A stretch of 48,022 bases of DNA. It comes from Alicyclobacillus tolerans. Its GTDB lineage: Bacteria > Bacillota > Bacilli > Alicyclobacillales > Alicyclobacillaceae. How positions within the stretch are numbered: position 1 is the stretch's first letter; the number at the start of each line of letters is the position of its first letter. Under the pieces are notes generated by a model. It saw nothing but the letters and a program-made list of their open reading frames with translations, had not been told where the DNA came from and searched no databases. Positions 7,068-15,503 of the stretch are shown here, in pieces. The stretch lies in the NCBI RefSeq assembly GCF_001447355.1, contig NZ_JXBW01000022.1:1-48022 (forward strand), written 5' to 3'. The position numbers and the translations under genes are program-made.

Positions 7068-8143
7068 GCCTCGCAATCCGCCTGTTCCAGACGCCTGACA
7101 GGCGCAGCCGTCGAATCGCGAAGCACAATTTCACCGCATACATGCAATTTCTCACGTGGTGCGTCCGGGTGTTCGATCCGCCGCAACAAGAGATCGACCG
7201 CCCGCGCCCCCATTTGTTTCTTATCAACGTAGACGGTTGTCAACGCGGGCCTAGTCTCCGATGCGTCATCAATGTCGTCAAAACCCGTTACGGACACTTG
7301 CGAAGGAACAGCGAGCCGCAGCTGTTGAAGGGTAGCCATGACACTGATAGCCAGGGCATCGTTAGCACAAACAAACGCCGTTGGCATATCTCCTTCTCGC
7401 AGCAGCTGGTTTGCCATTCGCGTCAAGCACGCAATATGCTCGTCCCTTGTTACTCCCAGGCTGCCCGCCCATTCATCCGGCTGCGACAAGGCGATGCCTT
7501 GCTCCTCCAACGCCGTGCGAAAACCAAGCCAACGCTGGCGAAAGCTCTCTGAAAAAGACGGATCGCCAATGAAATGTAGATGGCGGTGTCCTTGTCCCAG
7601 CAGGAACCGTGTCAGTTGCTTCGTTGCATCGAAGTTGTTGGCAAACACCGTGTCCGAAGGTACTGACTCATCCTCGTGATCAATGAGGATAAAGGGTAGT
7701 CCCAAATTGCGAATTTCAAACAAGAGCGACGTCGCAACGTATCCCACTCCGATCACGCCAAGAACTGCAGACGGATTTAACACCTGCAAAAAATGTTCAG
7801 GCGAATGCTCGGTCACGAGAATGCTCCCAAATCCTTTGTCTGCCAGCGCCGCCGTAACGCCATCGACAATTCGCCCCCAAAACGAAGACGCCCGGGTTTG
7901 CATACGCACATTGGGCAAGAGCACGACAACCGTTTGCGCCCTTCGCTTCTCCTTTGCATCCCCTACCTTGCTCTTGGTGACGCCGTTGTCTTGCAAAAAA
8001 TATCCCAGTTGGGTGGCAATTTTCACAATGCGTTCGCGCGTTTCCTCGCTTACCCCCGATTGCCCAGATAAAGCCTTCGACACAGCATATTTTGACACTC
8101 CGGCTCGCTCTGCAATTTGCTGCATCGTCACCTTCTTCGTCAT
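7064..8143 (-). CDS. LacI family transcriptional regulator
   Basis: This 359-residue regulator has an N-terminal LacI helix-turn-helix (VTMQQIAERAGVSKYAVSKALSG, then GVSEETRERI). A type-I periplasmic-binding-protein ligand domain follows (PSAVLGVIGVGY, LPFILIDHED, FVCANDALAISVM, VTGFDDIDDA). It ends in CGEIVLRDSTAAP. It is divergent from a cellobiose 2-epimerase, so it most likely controls that gene and itself in response to a disaccharide. AT-rich dyads in the shared 169-base region (8175-8190, 8269-8297) are candidate operators. The ATG has AGGGG eight bases upstream. Confidence 0.9.
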   Translation of the reverse strand: MTKKVTMQQIAERAGVSKYAVSKALSGQSGVSEETRERIVKIATQLGYFLQDNGVTKSKVGDAKEKRRAQTVVVLLPNVRMQTRASSFWGRIVDGVTAALADKGFGSILVTEHSPEHFLQVLNPSAVLGVIGVGYVATSLLFEIRNLGLPFILIDHEDESVPSDTVFANNFDATKQLTRFLLGQGHRHLHFIGDPSFSESFRQRWLGFRTALEEQGIALSQPDEWAGSLGVTRDEHIACLTRMANQLLREGDMPTAFVCANDALAISVMATLQQLRLAVPSQVSVTGFDDIDDASETRPALTTVYVDKKQMGARAVDLLLRRIEHPDAPREKLHVCGEIVLRDSTAAPVRRLEQADCEA

Positions 8144-8174
8144 CCAGGTCGCCCCTTCCGTTCCCTATCAACAT

Positions 8175-8190
8175 TTGTTAGCCTAATGCA
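8175..8190. promoter_or_regulatory. TTAGCCTAA palindrome, candidate operator 1
   Basis: The sequence TTGTTAGCCTAATGCA centres on TTAG-C-CTAA and lies in the leader of the LacI-type gene. It shares the TTAGC core with the second site at 8269-8297, as expected for two sites of one regulator. This is an inference from pattern only. Confidence 0.35.
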
Positions 8191-8268
8191 CTTATCGATT
8201 TCCGTCCAGGGGTAGGTTCTTGTCCTTCCGTACTGTGTTTGATACATCAGATTGATTCGCAAGTTTCG

Positions 8269-8297
8269 TTAGCATACTATTCATTTTGTTATGCTAA
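8269..8297. promoter_or_regulatory. TTAGCATA / TTATGCTAA inverted repeat, candidate operator 2
   Basis: TTAGCATA (8269-8276) and TATGCTAA (8290-8297) form a perfect 8-bp inverted repeat with a 13-base spacer. It ends only about 15 bases before the epimerase start, at a position suited to repression. Half-sites spaced this far apart are unusual for LacI proteins, so each half could instead be its own site. Confidence 0.4.
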
Positions 8298-8312
8298 ATC
8301 ACAGGCGGTGAC

Positions 8313-9509
8313 ATGGTGCAGATGACAAACAATTTGCGACAACGCGCGGTAGATCAAGGCAAGTCCATTCTCGCCTGGTGGCGGGCAAACGCGATCCGCG
8401 AAGATGGTACGTTCTACGGCTGCGTCAGTAACGACTGCACACCGGAACCAGAGGCAAATCTGGGTGTTATTCTTGCTTCGCGCATCCTGTGGACATTTGC
8501 TCATTCCATCAACACTCGGTTTGACATGAACACCGAAAACCGACGCATTGCCGACGCAACATGGAACCTATTGAAAACCGCCTTTTGGGACGAGATCCAC
8601 CTCGGTGTATTCTGGATGGTGGATGTCACGCACCGCCCCATCCAGCTCCGTAAACACGTCTACGCACAGTCGTTCGCCATATACGCATGTGCAGAATACT
8701 TCGCCGCCACAGGTAACACAGAAGCACTTCGCCTTGCACAATTGACGTACCAATGCATTGAACGATACGCGCGCGATCCAGAGTTTGGCGGCTATTATGA
8801 ATCGTTTTCCGACGACTGGGTTCCTATGAGCGACCAACTGGGTTTATCCGATTTAGCGGCACCCAAATCCATGAACACGCATCTGCATTTGTTGGAAGCC
8901 TATACGCGACTCTATCAGGTATGGCCGAATCCCGAATTGCGTGGTAGGTTGCATGACTTGCTACAAATCGTTGCAGAGCGCATCGTCGATCGCGAGAGTG
9001 GGCACTTTCAGCTGTTTTTCGATGCCAAATGGACACCTCTCGACAACGTCATCTCGTATGGGCACGATATCGAAGGCTCGTGGCTTCTTTGTGAAGCTGC
9101 CGATGCTTTGGGCGATCCGGTCTTGCAAGAAGCAATTCACAACATCGCGCTGCGCATGGTGGAAGCCACGCTGGCCGAAGGCATAGATCAGGATGGCGGA
9201 GTATGCAATGAAGGCCGGGCGGGAAGCGTGATCGACGACGACAGACACTGGTGGCCACAAGCCGAAGCGGCAGTTGGCCTCGTCAACGCTTATCGCATCA
9301 CAGGCGATATTCACTATCTGCATCACGCGTGGCGCGTCTGGGATTTCATCGAGAACAAAATGGTCGATAGACAATACGGCGAATGGTTTTGGTTGGTACA
9401 TCGGGACGGGCAACCAGACTTGTCGAAGTGGAAGGTTGAACCGTGGAAGTGCCCTTACCACAACACGCGCGCATGCATTGAGTTGTGGCAGCGACTCGGC
9501 AATTTTTGA
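8313..9509 (+). CDS. Cellobiose 2-epimerase (AGE family)
   Basis: This 398-residue cytoplasmic protein has the (alpha/alpha)6-barrel signatures of the N-acylglucosamine/cellobiose 2-epimerase family. It carries LRKHVYAQSFAIYACAEYF (113-131), SYGHDIEGSWLL with H251 and E254, RHWWPQAEAAVG, and the diagnostic end WKCPYHNTRACIELW. The final motif favours cellobiose/mannobiose 2-epimerase (reducing-end glucose to mannose) over N-acylglucosamine epimerase. MVQ at 8313 is taken as start; an ATG three codons later is equally possible from the GGCGGTGA site. It is monocistronic and divergent from its likely LacI-type regulator; no glycosidase or sugar transporter is nearby. Confidence 0.85.
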   Translation: MVQMTNNLRQRAVDQGKSILAWWRANAIREDGTFYGCVSNDCTPEPEANLGVILASRILWTFAHSINTRFDMNTENRRIADATWNLLKTAFWDEIHLGVFWMVDVTHRPIQLRKHVYAQSFAIYACAEYFAATGNTEALRLAQLTYQCIERYARDPEFGGYYESFSDDWVPMSDQLGLSDLAAPKSMNTHLHLLEAYTRLYQVWPNPELRGRLHDLLQIVAERIVDRESGHFQLFFDAKWTPLDNVISYGHDIEGSWLLCEAADALGDPVLQEAIHNIALRMVEATLAEGIDQDGGVCNEGRAGSVIDDDRHWWPQAEAAVGLVNAYRITGDIHYLHHAWRVWDFIENKMVDRQYGEWFWLVHRDGQPDLSKWKVEPWKCPYHNTRACIELWQRLGNF

Positions 9510-9563
9510 TAGGAATAGGCTCAAGTGAAACGCCGCTAAGCCATAGAATGCACCGTAAAATAG

Positions 9564-9606
9564 GCACAGTCTGCCAGATAGCGCTTTCGATCTTGGCAGA
9601 CTGTGC
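9564..9606. terminator. Bidirectional terminator-like hairpin between convergent genes
   Basis: GCACAGTCTGCCA (9564-9576) and TGGCAGACTGTGC (9594-9606) form a perfect 13-bp stem that can extend through AGAT/ATCT. It lies between the convergent epimerase and AraC-type genes. On the minus strand it is followed by CCTATTTTAC; there is no long T run on either side, so termination is likely but not certain. Confidence 0.6.
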
Positions 9607-9622
9607 AGTCATAGAACATCAA

Positions 9623-10828
9623 TCAGTCCGACTCGTGAATACCAAGCGACTGACGCACGGCGCGATCGCGAAACGCCTTCGGCGTCAATCCCACTTGGCG
9701 TTTAAACAACTTATTGAAATACGTTGGGTCTGGATACCCGACATGGGCGCCGACTTCATAAGCCTTGAGATGGAAATCATGCAATAGCATATCTTTTGCC
9801 TTATTCAAACGAGTCTGAACAATGAATTCGCGAATCGTCATGCCAGTCTCGCTCTTAAATCGCTTACTTAAATAGCTTGGGCTCAAGAATACGCGAGCCG
9901 CCAATGACGCGACGTCGAGATCCGAATCGTAGTTCGACTCAATCATCTGAATGACCTGCCCGATTTGCGCACTGTGTGCCGACGTGAGCGCCTCTTCGCG
10001 CCCCATGATGACCATCAGAGACTGTTTCAGACGGTCTCGCCAGTCCCACCACTTAGGACACTGTTTGCCGACGTATTGAAGCCACTGCCGTGTGGAAAGT
10101 GGCAACTGCACCAGCCTGTCGCGCCCGCTGCCAGCCTTCAGTCCAACCGCCGCCAAAAGTACCTGTGCGGACAATTCGGCCACGTCCTCAATGCGGTAGT
10201 TATGCTCCACAATCTGATTAAGGACCTGGTCGATCACTGCGGAGGCGCCTTCGTAACCGCGATCGTCCAAAGCTGTGATAATGCGGCTCAAAAAACGCAT
10301 GCGATCCTCGTCGGAAATGGCAACGAGTTCGCGGTCCAATCGCGAAAATACATGGTCCTGATAGATGTTCAAGTGGCAGGCGGACGTCGACTCGAGTACT
10401 GCGGTCCACCAACGACGCACATCGGTGTCGATGAATGTCCGACTGACACCAACGAGCGATCTTTCTGAAGCGAGGCGCGCAATGCCGGCTTCGAACGAGC
10501 CCATCGCACGCTCAGGCGAAAACGCGGCAAACGTAATGATATAGGTATTGGCATCACATGTTAGCACATGGATGCATTCAAAGCCTCCCGCCTGCATCTG
10601 TGTCAAAAATGGATAAATGGGTACGACCTGAGAACTTCGTATGGTGCACAACAAGAGTTCCTTTCGCTCGTGAACTCGTTCCAGAAGTTTGCCCACTTCC
10701 ATAAAGTTGACTTCAATCGGCTTTTGTTGCAAGACGTCCCATGAAGTCATTGGCCAAGCTGGCCCTTGTTCGACAAACGCGTGAAACACTGGTTGGCCCA
10801 TTATATTTGTCTGCACACTTAAGCTCAC
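9623..10828 (-). CDS. AraC family regulator with YesN-like sensor region
   Basis: This 401-residue protein has a C-terminal double helix-turn-helix of the AraC/XylS family. It includes IESNYDSDLDVASLAARVFLSPSYLSKRFKSETG and then VGYPDPTYFNKLFKRQVGLTPKAFR. The N-terminal 290 residues resemble the middle part of YesN-type response regulators, with a weak GGDEF-like segment ending LVGVSRTF, but there is no receiver domain with a phospho-aspartate. It would therefore respond to something other than a classical phosphorelay. The GTG at 10826-10828 has GGAGG six bases upstream. The frame continues upstream into the helicase terminator, which excludes the longer start. Confidence 0.82.
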   Translation of the reverse strand: MSLSVQTNIMGQPVFHAFVEQGPAWPMTSWDVLQQKPIEVNFMEVGKLLERVHERKELLLCTIRSSQVVPIYPFLTQMQAGGFECIHVLTCDANTYIITFAAFSPERAMGSFEAGIARLASERSLVGVSRTFIDTDVRRWWTAVLESTSACHLNIYQDHVFSRLDRELVAISDEDRMRFLSRIITALDDRGYEGASAVIDQVLNQIVEHNYRIEDVAELSAQVLLAAVGLKAGSGRDRLVQLPLSTRQWLQYVGKQCPKWWDWRDRLKQSLMVIMGREEALTSAHSAQIGQVIQMIESNYDSDLDVASLAARVFLSPSYLSKRFKSETGMTIREFIVQTRLNKAKDMLLHDFHLKAYEVGAHVGYPDPTYFNKLFKRQVGLTPKAFRDRAVRQSLGIHESD

Positions 10829-10976
10829 GGTAGCCCTCCCCCCGCGCCCCACGAGGAATGAAAACGGTTTCTCAAAATCATTATAAAGAATAACATGCAA
10901 GACAGGGAGACGTATTGTATACCAATATTGTCTTTTTTGATTTTTGTTTTCGAAACTAAACAAATGATGTCCAGCT

Positions 10977-11018
10977 AAAAAACGAAAGTGGACGAACACC
11001 CTTAGGCTTTCGTCCACT
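10977..11018 (-). terminator. Terminator overlapping the end of the HelD-like gene
   Basis: On the minus strand AGTGGACGAA pairs with TTCGTCCACT (10 bp), followed by TTCG and six T residues. The stem loop includes the helicase stop codon at 11002-11004, so the final codons are part of the terminator. Confidence 0.8.
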
Positions 11019-13137
11019 CAAGCAACTGCGTAATGGGCTCTGCGTAGAGAATGCAAAGTCGGTGCAGGGCCCTTGTACAACCTACATATAAGAGCTTTGC
11101 ATCGCGCTCGCTCCAATTGTAATGGTTTGCGTCTGCATCGACGACAATGACACTGTCAAATTCCAAACCTTTTGCAAGGTAAATTGGGACAATGCTGATG
11201 CCGCCTTCGTAATCGCCGCGATCGGCCGTCAACAAATGGGCGTCAAGCCCTGCTTCCAAACAGGCATTGTGATAAACATGAGCATCTTCTTCCGTACGTG
11301 TCAACACGGCGACTGTTGAAGACAACTCACGCATTGCCATGATGCGATGAAGCACAGCCTCAAAGCGATCGCGCCAGGCCACCTCTTCCACCAGCACCTT
11401 ATCACCGCTGCGGAACACGGGCTTTGCTTCGACCGCTGGCCCAAAAGGCCGCAACACTCGATTGGCAAACTCGATGATCTCGAAAGTCGAACGGTATGAC
11501 ACCGACAGTTCCACGTAGCGACAACCGCTCGGAAATTGGTCTATGAACGCACGCCATTCGCGGATTCCCGCTTCACTGTGGATGCTCTGTGAGAGATCGC
11601 CAAGAATGGTGAACGAGTTGCTCGGACAATAGGCTCGCAAAACCTGTAAATGTACAGGTGAGAAGTCTTGCGCTTCGTCGATCACAACGTGATCGAACCG
11701 ATCGCGCGGATCAATGCCGTACAGCCATTGATGAATCGCGAGCAGAAGCGGCAGATCTTCCGGTTGTACCTGTGGGCGTGCACCGCGTTTCTCTGGCTGG
11801 CGCAGCGAAGACGTCGTCAACTCAGGATGCCATTCAAGAAACCTGCGATAGAACGTGAGTGGCTCCATGTTCGGCCACCGCTCTTCATACTGGCGAATGG
11901 CTGCCGCCAACTTTCGCTTTGACGATTTATCTGTCTGGCCAGCCGCTTTGGCTTCCATCTCGAAGTGCCGACGCACGCGTGCCAATACCCGCTGCCTACG
12001 TACAAAGACTGGATAGTTGGCATATTCCTCAAAAAACCAGCGAGCGATGGTCGCATGTTCGAGGGAACGGCCGAACGGTGCGACGGCTGCTCCCATTGGC
12101 AGCATCGACTGTTCACTTTCGCTGAGAAATGCCTGCAGGCTATGCCACGTTTCAAGCCTGCCTTTGCACTCCACCTCGCGCATGGCGGCCGCATATTCCG
12201 GCGGTTGGCGAAGTGCGAACCGCTGGCGCAGGCGTTCACCGGGGTCGACCAGAAGCACAGCATGATCCAGCACGCGCAAAGCAAACGCGGAAAAGGTCGT
12301 CTGTTGAACGCCTCCTACACCCAGTTCGGGGAGTACCTCAGAAATATAGTCGACGAACATCGCCGATGGTGCAAAAATCACCATACGTTCGGCGCGCAGG
12401 CGTTCGGGATGCTGGTACAAGAGGTATGCGAGTCGGTGGAGGGCGACGGTTGTTTTGCCACTACCAGCGACGCCTTGGATAACAATCGGCAAGCTCCTAT
12501 CCGCGCGAATAATGTCATTTTGTTCGGCTTGTATGGTCGCGACGATGTCGCGCAGACGGCTGTCTTTCGCATCCTGGAGCCGATAAAGGAGAAACTCGTC
12601 CGTCGCCGCAGCCTGGTCCTGGCCTTCAACATAGCTGTCTACCACGCGCTGCAATTCGCCATCGCGAACGACGATGTTGCGCTTAAGCGATACCTTTCCC
12701 CGCACCTCGCCCTCGGGCGAGACGTAGCTCGCTTCGTCCCCTTGTCCTGCGAATGAATAAAATAGGCTGGCTGCAGGTGCGCGCCAATCAAGGACGATGC
12801 GATCGCCGGAAGCCGGATCGTCAATGCCGCGCTTGCCGATGTACAAGCGCTGGCGACCCACTCCCGCGGGGGAGAAGTCGATCCGCCCGAAATATGGTTC
12901 CCGCATCGCCCGTTCGATTTCTCGCCGCCGCTCGCGAGCCAATTCGGCGACCGCGACATCCGCGACTTCGTCTGCGGTCAACGCTTCATCCTGGTCTTCC
13001 TCATCCTCGTCGCGCACAGGCGGCTTCGGCCCGCCAGCCAAAGCGTGCTCCATTGTCCGCAACACGTGCTGAAGCCGCCCTGCCTCCTCCTCGAACGGAT
13101 CGATCGCCGCACGAGGAAATGCATCGGCCTCATTCAT
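11002..13137 (-). CDS. HelD-like superfamily 1 helicase (RNA polymerase recycling)
   Basis: This 711-residue UvrD/Rep-type ATPase has Walker A GVAGSGKT (222-229), the DEAQD box in HVVIDEAQDFSP, a QSIHSEAGI motif III region, and a late AKGLEFDSVIVVDAD / LYVGCTRALHRL motif V-VI block. Residues 1-210 hold a charged coiled-coil arm and the QRLYIGKRGIDDP...VLDWRAPAASLFY block that distinguishes HelD from UvrD/PcrA. HelD removes stalled RNA polymerase from DNA. Bacillus HelD is slightly longer. The ATG immediately follows the stop codon of the upstream exporter gene and is served by GGGAGGT within that gene's end, so translation is coupled. Confidence 0.88.
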   Translation of the reverse strand: MNEADAFPRAAIDPFEEEAGRLQHVLRTMEHALAGGPKPPVRDEDEEDQDEALTADEVADVAVAELARERRREIERAMREPYFGRIDFSPAGVGRQRLYIGKRGIDDPASGDRIVLDWRAPAASLFYSFAGQGDEASYVSPEGEVRGKVSLKRNIVVRDGELQRVVDSYVEGQDQAAATDEFLLYRLQDAKDSRLRDIVATIQAEQNDIIRADRSLPIVIQGVAGSGKTTVALHRLAYLLYQHPERLRAERMVIFAPSAMFVDYISEVLPELGVGGVQQTTFSAFALRVLDHAVLLVDPGERLRQRFALRQPPEYAAAMREVECKGRLETWHSLQAFLSESEQSMLPMGAAVAPFGRSLEHATIARWFFEEYANYPVFVRRQRVLARVRRHFEMEAKAAGQTDKSSKRKLAAAIRQYEERWPNMEPLTFYRRFLEWHPELTTSSLRQPEKRGARPQVQPEDLPLLLAIHQWLYGIDPRDRFDHVVIDEAQDFSPVHLQVLRAYCPSNSFTILGDLSQSIHSEAGIREWRAFIDQFPSGCRYVELSVSYRSTFEIIEFANRVLRPFGPAVEAKPVFRSGDKVLVEEVAWRDRFEAVLHRIMAMRELSSTVAVLTRTEEDAHVYHNACLEAGLDAHLLTADRGDYEGGISIVPIYLAKGLEFDSVIVVDADANHYNWSERDAKLLYVGCTRALHRLCILYAEPITQLLEWTKA

Positions 13138-14388
13138 TTACGCTACCTCCCTGCCATTCATGTTCATGCGCAACGACCAAGCGGCATACCAGACGAGTGA
13201 CCCAACGTCTGCGCTGGCAATGACAATCCCCATCGGCAGCCCTGTGTGTGCGCCCCCCAAACCGACAAGCGGTGTCGCGATTGCGCCAAGCAACAATTGC
13301 GACACGCCGATCAAGCCAGCGGCACTCCCCGCGGCACGTCCATGGTTTTGCATCGCAAGCGACGCACCCAAGGTACTGACAATGCCGACACTGGACACAA
13401 GGAAAAAGAGCGACGGCAAGATCCCCGGGAGTCCCGCACCGAGCAACACACTCAACAGCAAAGCGACGCCTCCCAGCGCGGCGATCCACGCTCCCGACCG
13501 GAACAAACGCGCCCCTTCCACGCGATTGGCAAGCCACCCGCTCACTTGGGAGGCGAGTACAATGCCAATGCCATTGATGGCAAAACAGACGCTGAACCAC
13601 TGCGGCGAAAGTCCATAGATGTCCTGCAATACAAAAGGCGATCCGGAGATATATCCAAACATACCAGCGGACACGAGTCCTTGCGAAAAAGCGTACGCCA
13701 TAAAGACGGGATCGCGAAACAAGCGCACAAACGCGGAAATTGTGCCTTCTATGCCACCTCGCGTACGGTGGTGTTCAGGCAACGTCTCCGGCAAGGAGAG
13801 TGCCACCAGTACCGTCAAGGCGACACCGATGCCACAGAGGATGAAAAACACCCCCCGCCACGACGTGAAGCGCAGGAACTGACCACCGATGACCGGCGCC
13901 AGCACGGGAGCCACGCCATTCACCAACATCAGGAGTGAAAAGAAGCGCGTCAGTTCAACCCCGCTGTACATGTCTCGCACAATCGCGCGAGCGATCACGA
14001 TGCCTGCGGAACCACACAGGCCCTGCACAAACCTGAGTGCAACAAGCCCCCAGACCGACGGCATCCATCCACATAAGAACGAGGCCAACAAATACAACAC
14101 AAGTCCTGCTAAAAGTGGGCGCTTGCGGCCACTGGCATCGCTCACGGGGCCAGCGAAAAGCTGTCCAATCGCGAGCCCGACCAAACAGGCCGTCAAACTG
14201 AGTTGCGCCGTCGCCGTCGCCGCGTGCAAATCGCGCGCCATCGTCGGTAGCGCGGGTAAATACATGTCGATGGACAGCGGCGCGATGGCCGTCAACACGC
14301 CCAGAATGGAAGCCATCTTCAAGCGCCCCCACGCCGTTCTGGGCGGTTGCACCACTGTCTCAGATACCTGCTGTAATTCGCTGTTCAT
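13138..14388 (-). CDS. Bcr/CflA family drug-resistance MFS transporter
   Basis: This 416-residue, 12-helix inner-membrane antiporter matches Bcr/CflA. The first helix ends with the signature APLSIDMYLPALPTMARDL. Motif A is FAGPVSDASGRKRPLL, then ALRFVQGLCGSAGIVIARAIVRDMY, and helix 5 APVLAPVIGGQFLRFTSWRGVF. The ATG at 14386-14388 has AGGAG a short distance upstream; a GTG eight codons earlier is less likely. Its stop codon directly abuts the HelD-like start (TAA-ATG), so exporter and helicase form an operon. In some bacteria HelD relatives confer rifamycin tolerance, which makes the pairing with an exporter suggestive. Confidence 0.86.
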   Translation of the reverse strand: MNSELQQVSETVVQPPRTAWGRLKMASILGVLTAIAPLSIDMYLPALPTMARDLHAATATAQLSLTACLVGLAIGQLFAGPVSDASGRKRPLLAGLVLYLLASFLCGWMPSVWGLVALRFVQGLCGSAGIVIARAIVRDMYSGVELTRFFSLLMLVNGVAPVLAPVIGGQFLRFTSWRGVFFILCGIGVALTVLVALSLPETLPEHHRTRGGIEGTISAFVRLFRDPVFMAYAFSQGLVSAGMFGYISGSPFVLQDIYGLSPQWFSVCFAINGIGIVLASQVSGWLANRVEGARLFRSGAWIAALGGVALLLSVLLGAGLPGILPSLFFLVSSVGIVSTLGASLAMQNHGRAAGSAAGLIGVSQLLLGAIATPLVGLGGAHTGLPMGIVIASADVGSLVWYAAWSLRMNMNGREVA

Positions 14389-14457
14389 AAGACTCCTCTC
14401 CGCGACGACCACCTTCGCACCAGAATGGTGTTAGAGCGCCCATTCTATACCTTGCCA

Positions 14458-15357
14458 TCACGATATGCCGTTCGCCAGTTGTTGACCGAGCCACTGTGTT
14501 AGGGAACTCCATCCGTTGGGCGAAGCAATGGCCTGAAATGCGGCCGACATCGAAAGGGCAACCTCCCCTTGCTTAGCCAGGACGGCTTGCCCTGCTACGC
14601 TCGGGTGCACGTCGTTCTTCAAAATATAGTTGCTATGCCCGGCAAACGCATCATAGGCGTCCGCAATCGCATCTCCGTACTCGACGGCGCCTTTAGCAAT
14701 CTGTACATTCGCAGCGCCGATAGCGGCCTCGGCCGCCATGTACAACGAGCGATCCGACGTTGGAATAGGATTGTACAAGTCGTATACGACGACAGTCGCC
14801 TTCGCATTAAGCGTATGGACGTCGCGCAAAATGGCCGCCACGTTTGTCGCAATGTCCTGCACAGCGCTACTAAGACGAGCAGCCAACTGTGTGGACTGCG
14901 CCGCTGTCAGCGAAACGTCGTGCCAATTCGCTGCACGTGCAGAAAATAACGAGAGGGCTGGTTGCAGTAAATCGTTACTGCCAATATCGATGGTTACAAT
15001 GCTGGCCTTTTGGACATCCGCCCGCATACTTGGATCTGATTGCAGCGCATGCAGCAGATTCGCGCTGGTCCACCCTGGAACGCCGAGATCGATAACGTTG
15101 TCGTGTACTTTGCTCCCAATGAGGTATGGAAACGCAAGCTTCGAAGGCGCGCGGTTATTGCCAAGGTTGTAGCCAAACGTTATGGAATCGCCAAGTGCCA
15201 CGAGGTTGCCGACAACACGGTTCGCCACTTGGCGGGAAGCTGCCGCGTGAATATCGGCGACAGGCTTTGCCAACTGCTCGCCCACATGCATCGGCGCGGA
15301 CCATGACAACATCGTGACAGAGGCGATTGAAATTGCAAGGGGACCTAATATGGTCAT
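14458..15357 (-). CDS. Secreted SGNH/GDSL-type hydrolase
   Basis: This 299-residue protein begins with an N-terminal hydrophobic export signal. The SGNH blocks are clear: block I NLVALGDSITFGYNL (catalytic Ser), block II glycine in DLGVPGWTSANLL, block III IDIGSNDLL (Asn), and block V with NDVHPSVAGQAVLA (Asp/His). It is probably an exported esterase or lipase-like enzyme; the substrate is unknown. I chose the ATG at 15355-15357 because it leaves a normal signal peptide; its ribosome site (GGAAGTGGGA) is weak. A GTG at 15411 is an alternative, but a TATAAT lies just upstream of it. Confidence 0.82.
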   Translation of the reverse strand: MTILGPLAISIASVTMLSWSAPMHVGEQLAKPVADIHAAASRQVANRVVGNLVALGDSITFGYNLGNNRAPSKLAFPYLIGSKVHDNVIDLGVPGWTSANLLHALQSDPSMRADVQKASIVTIDIGSNDLLQPALSLFSARAANWHDVSLTAAQSTQLAARLSSAVQDIATNVAAILRDVHTLNAKATVVVYDLYNPIPTSDRSLYMAAEAAIGAANVQIAKGAVEYGDAIADAYDAFAGHSNYILKNDVHPSVAGQAVLAKQGEVALSMSAAFQAIASPNGWSSLTQWLGQQLANGIS

Positions 15358-15503
15358 CTGGAATTCCCACTTCCGTCCGCATTCATTCCGGTTTGTAGAT
15401 TCTCGCACCACAATCTATTCTCATTATAGGATTGCGTATGCGCGTTTGGAAGCACGTTTTGGAATTCGTTTGGTATACTTTAAGAAATAGGGAGGCGATT
15501 GAC

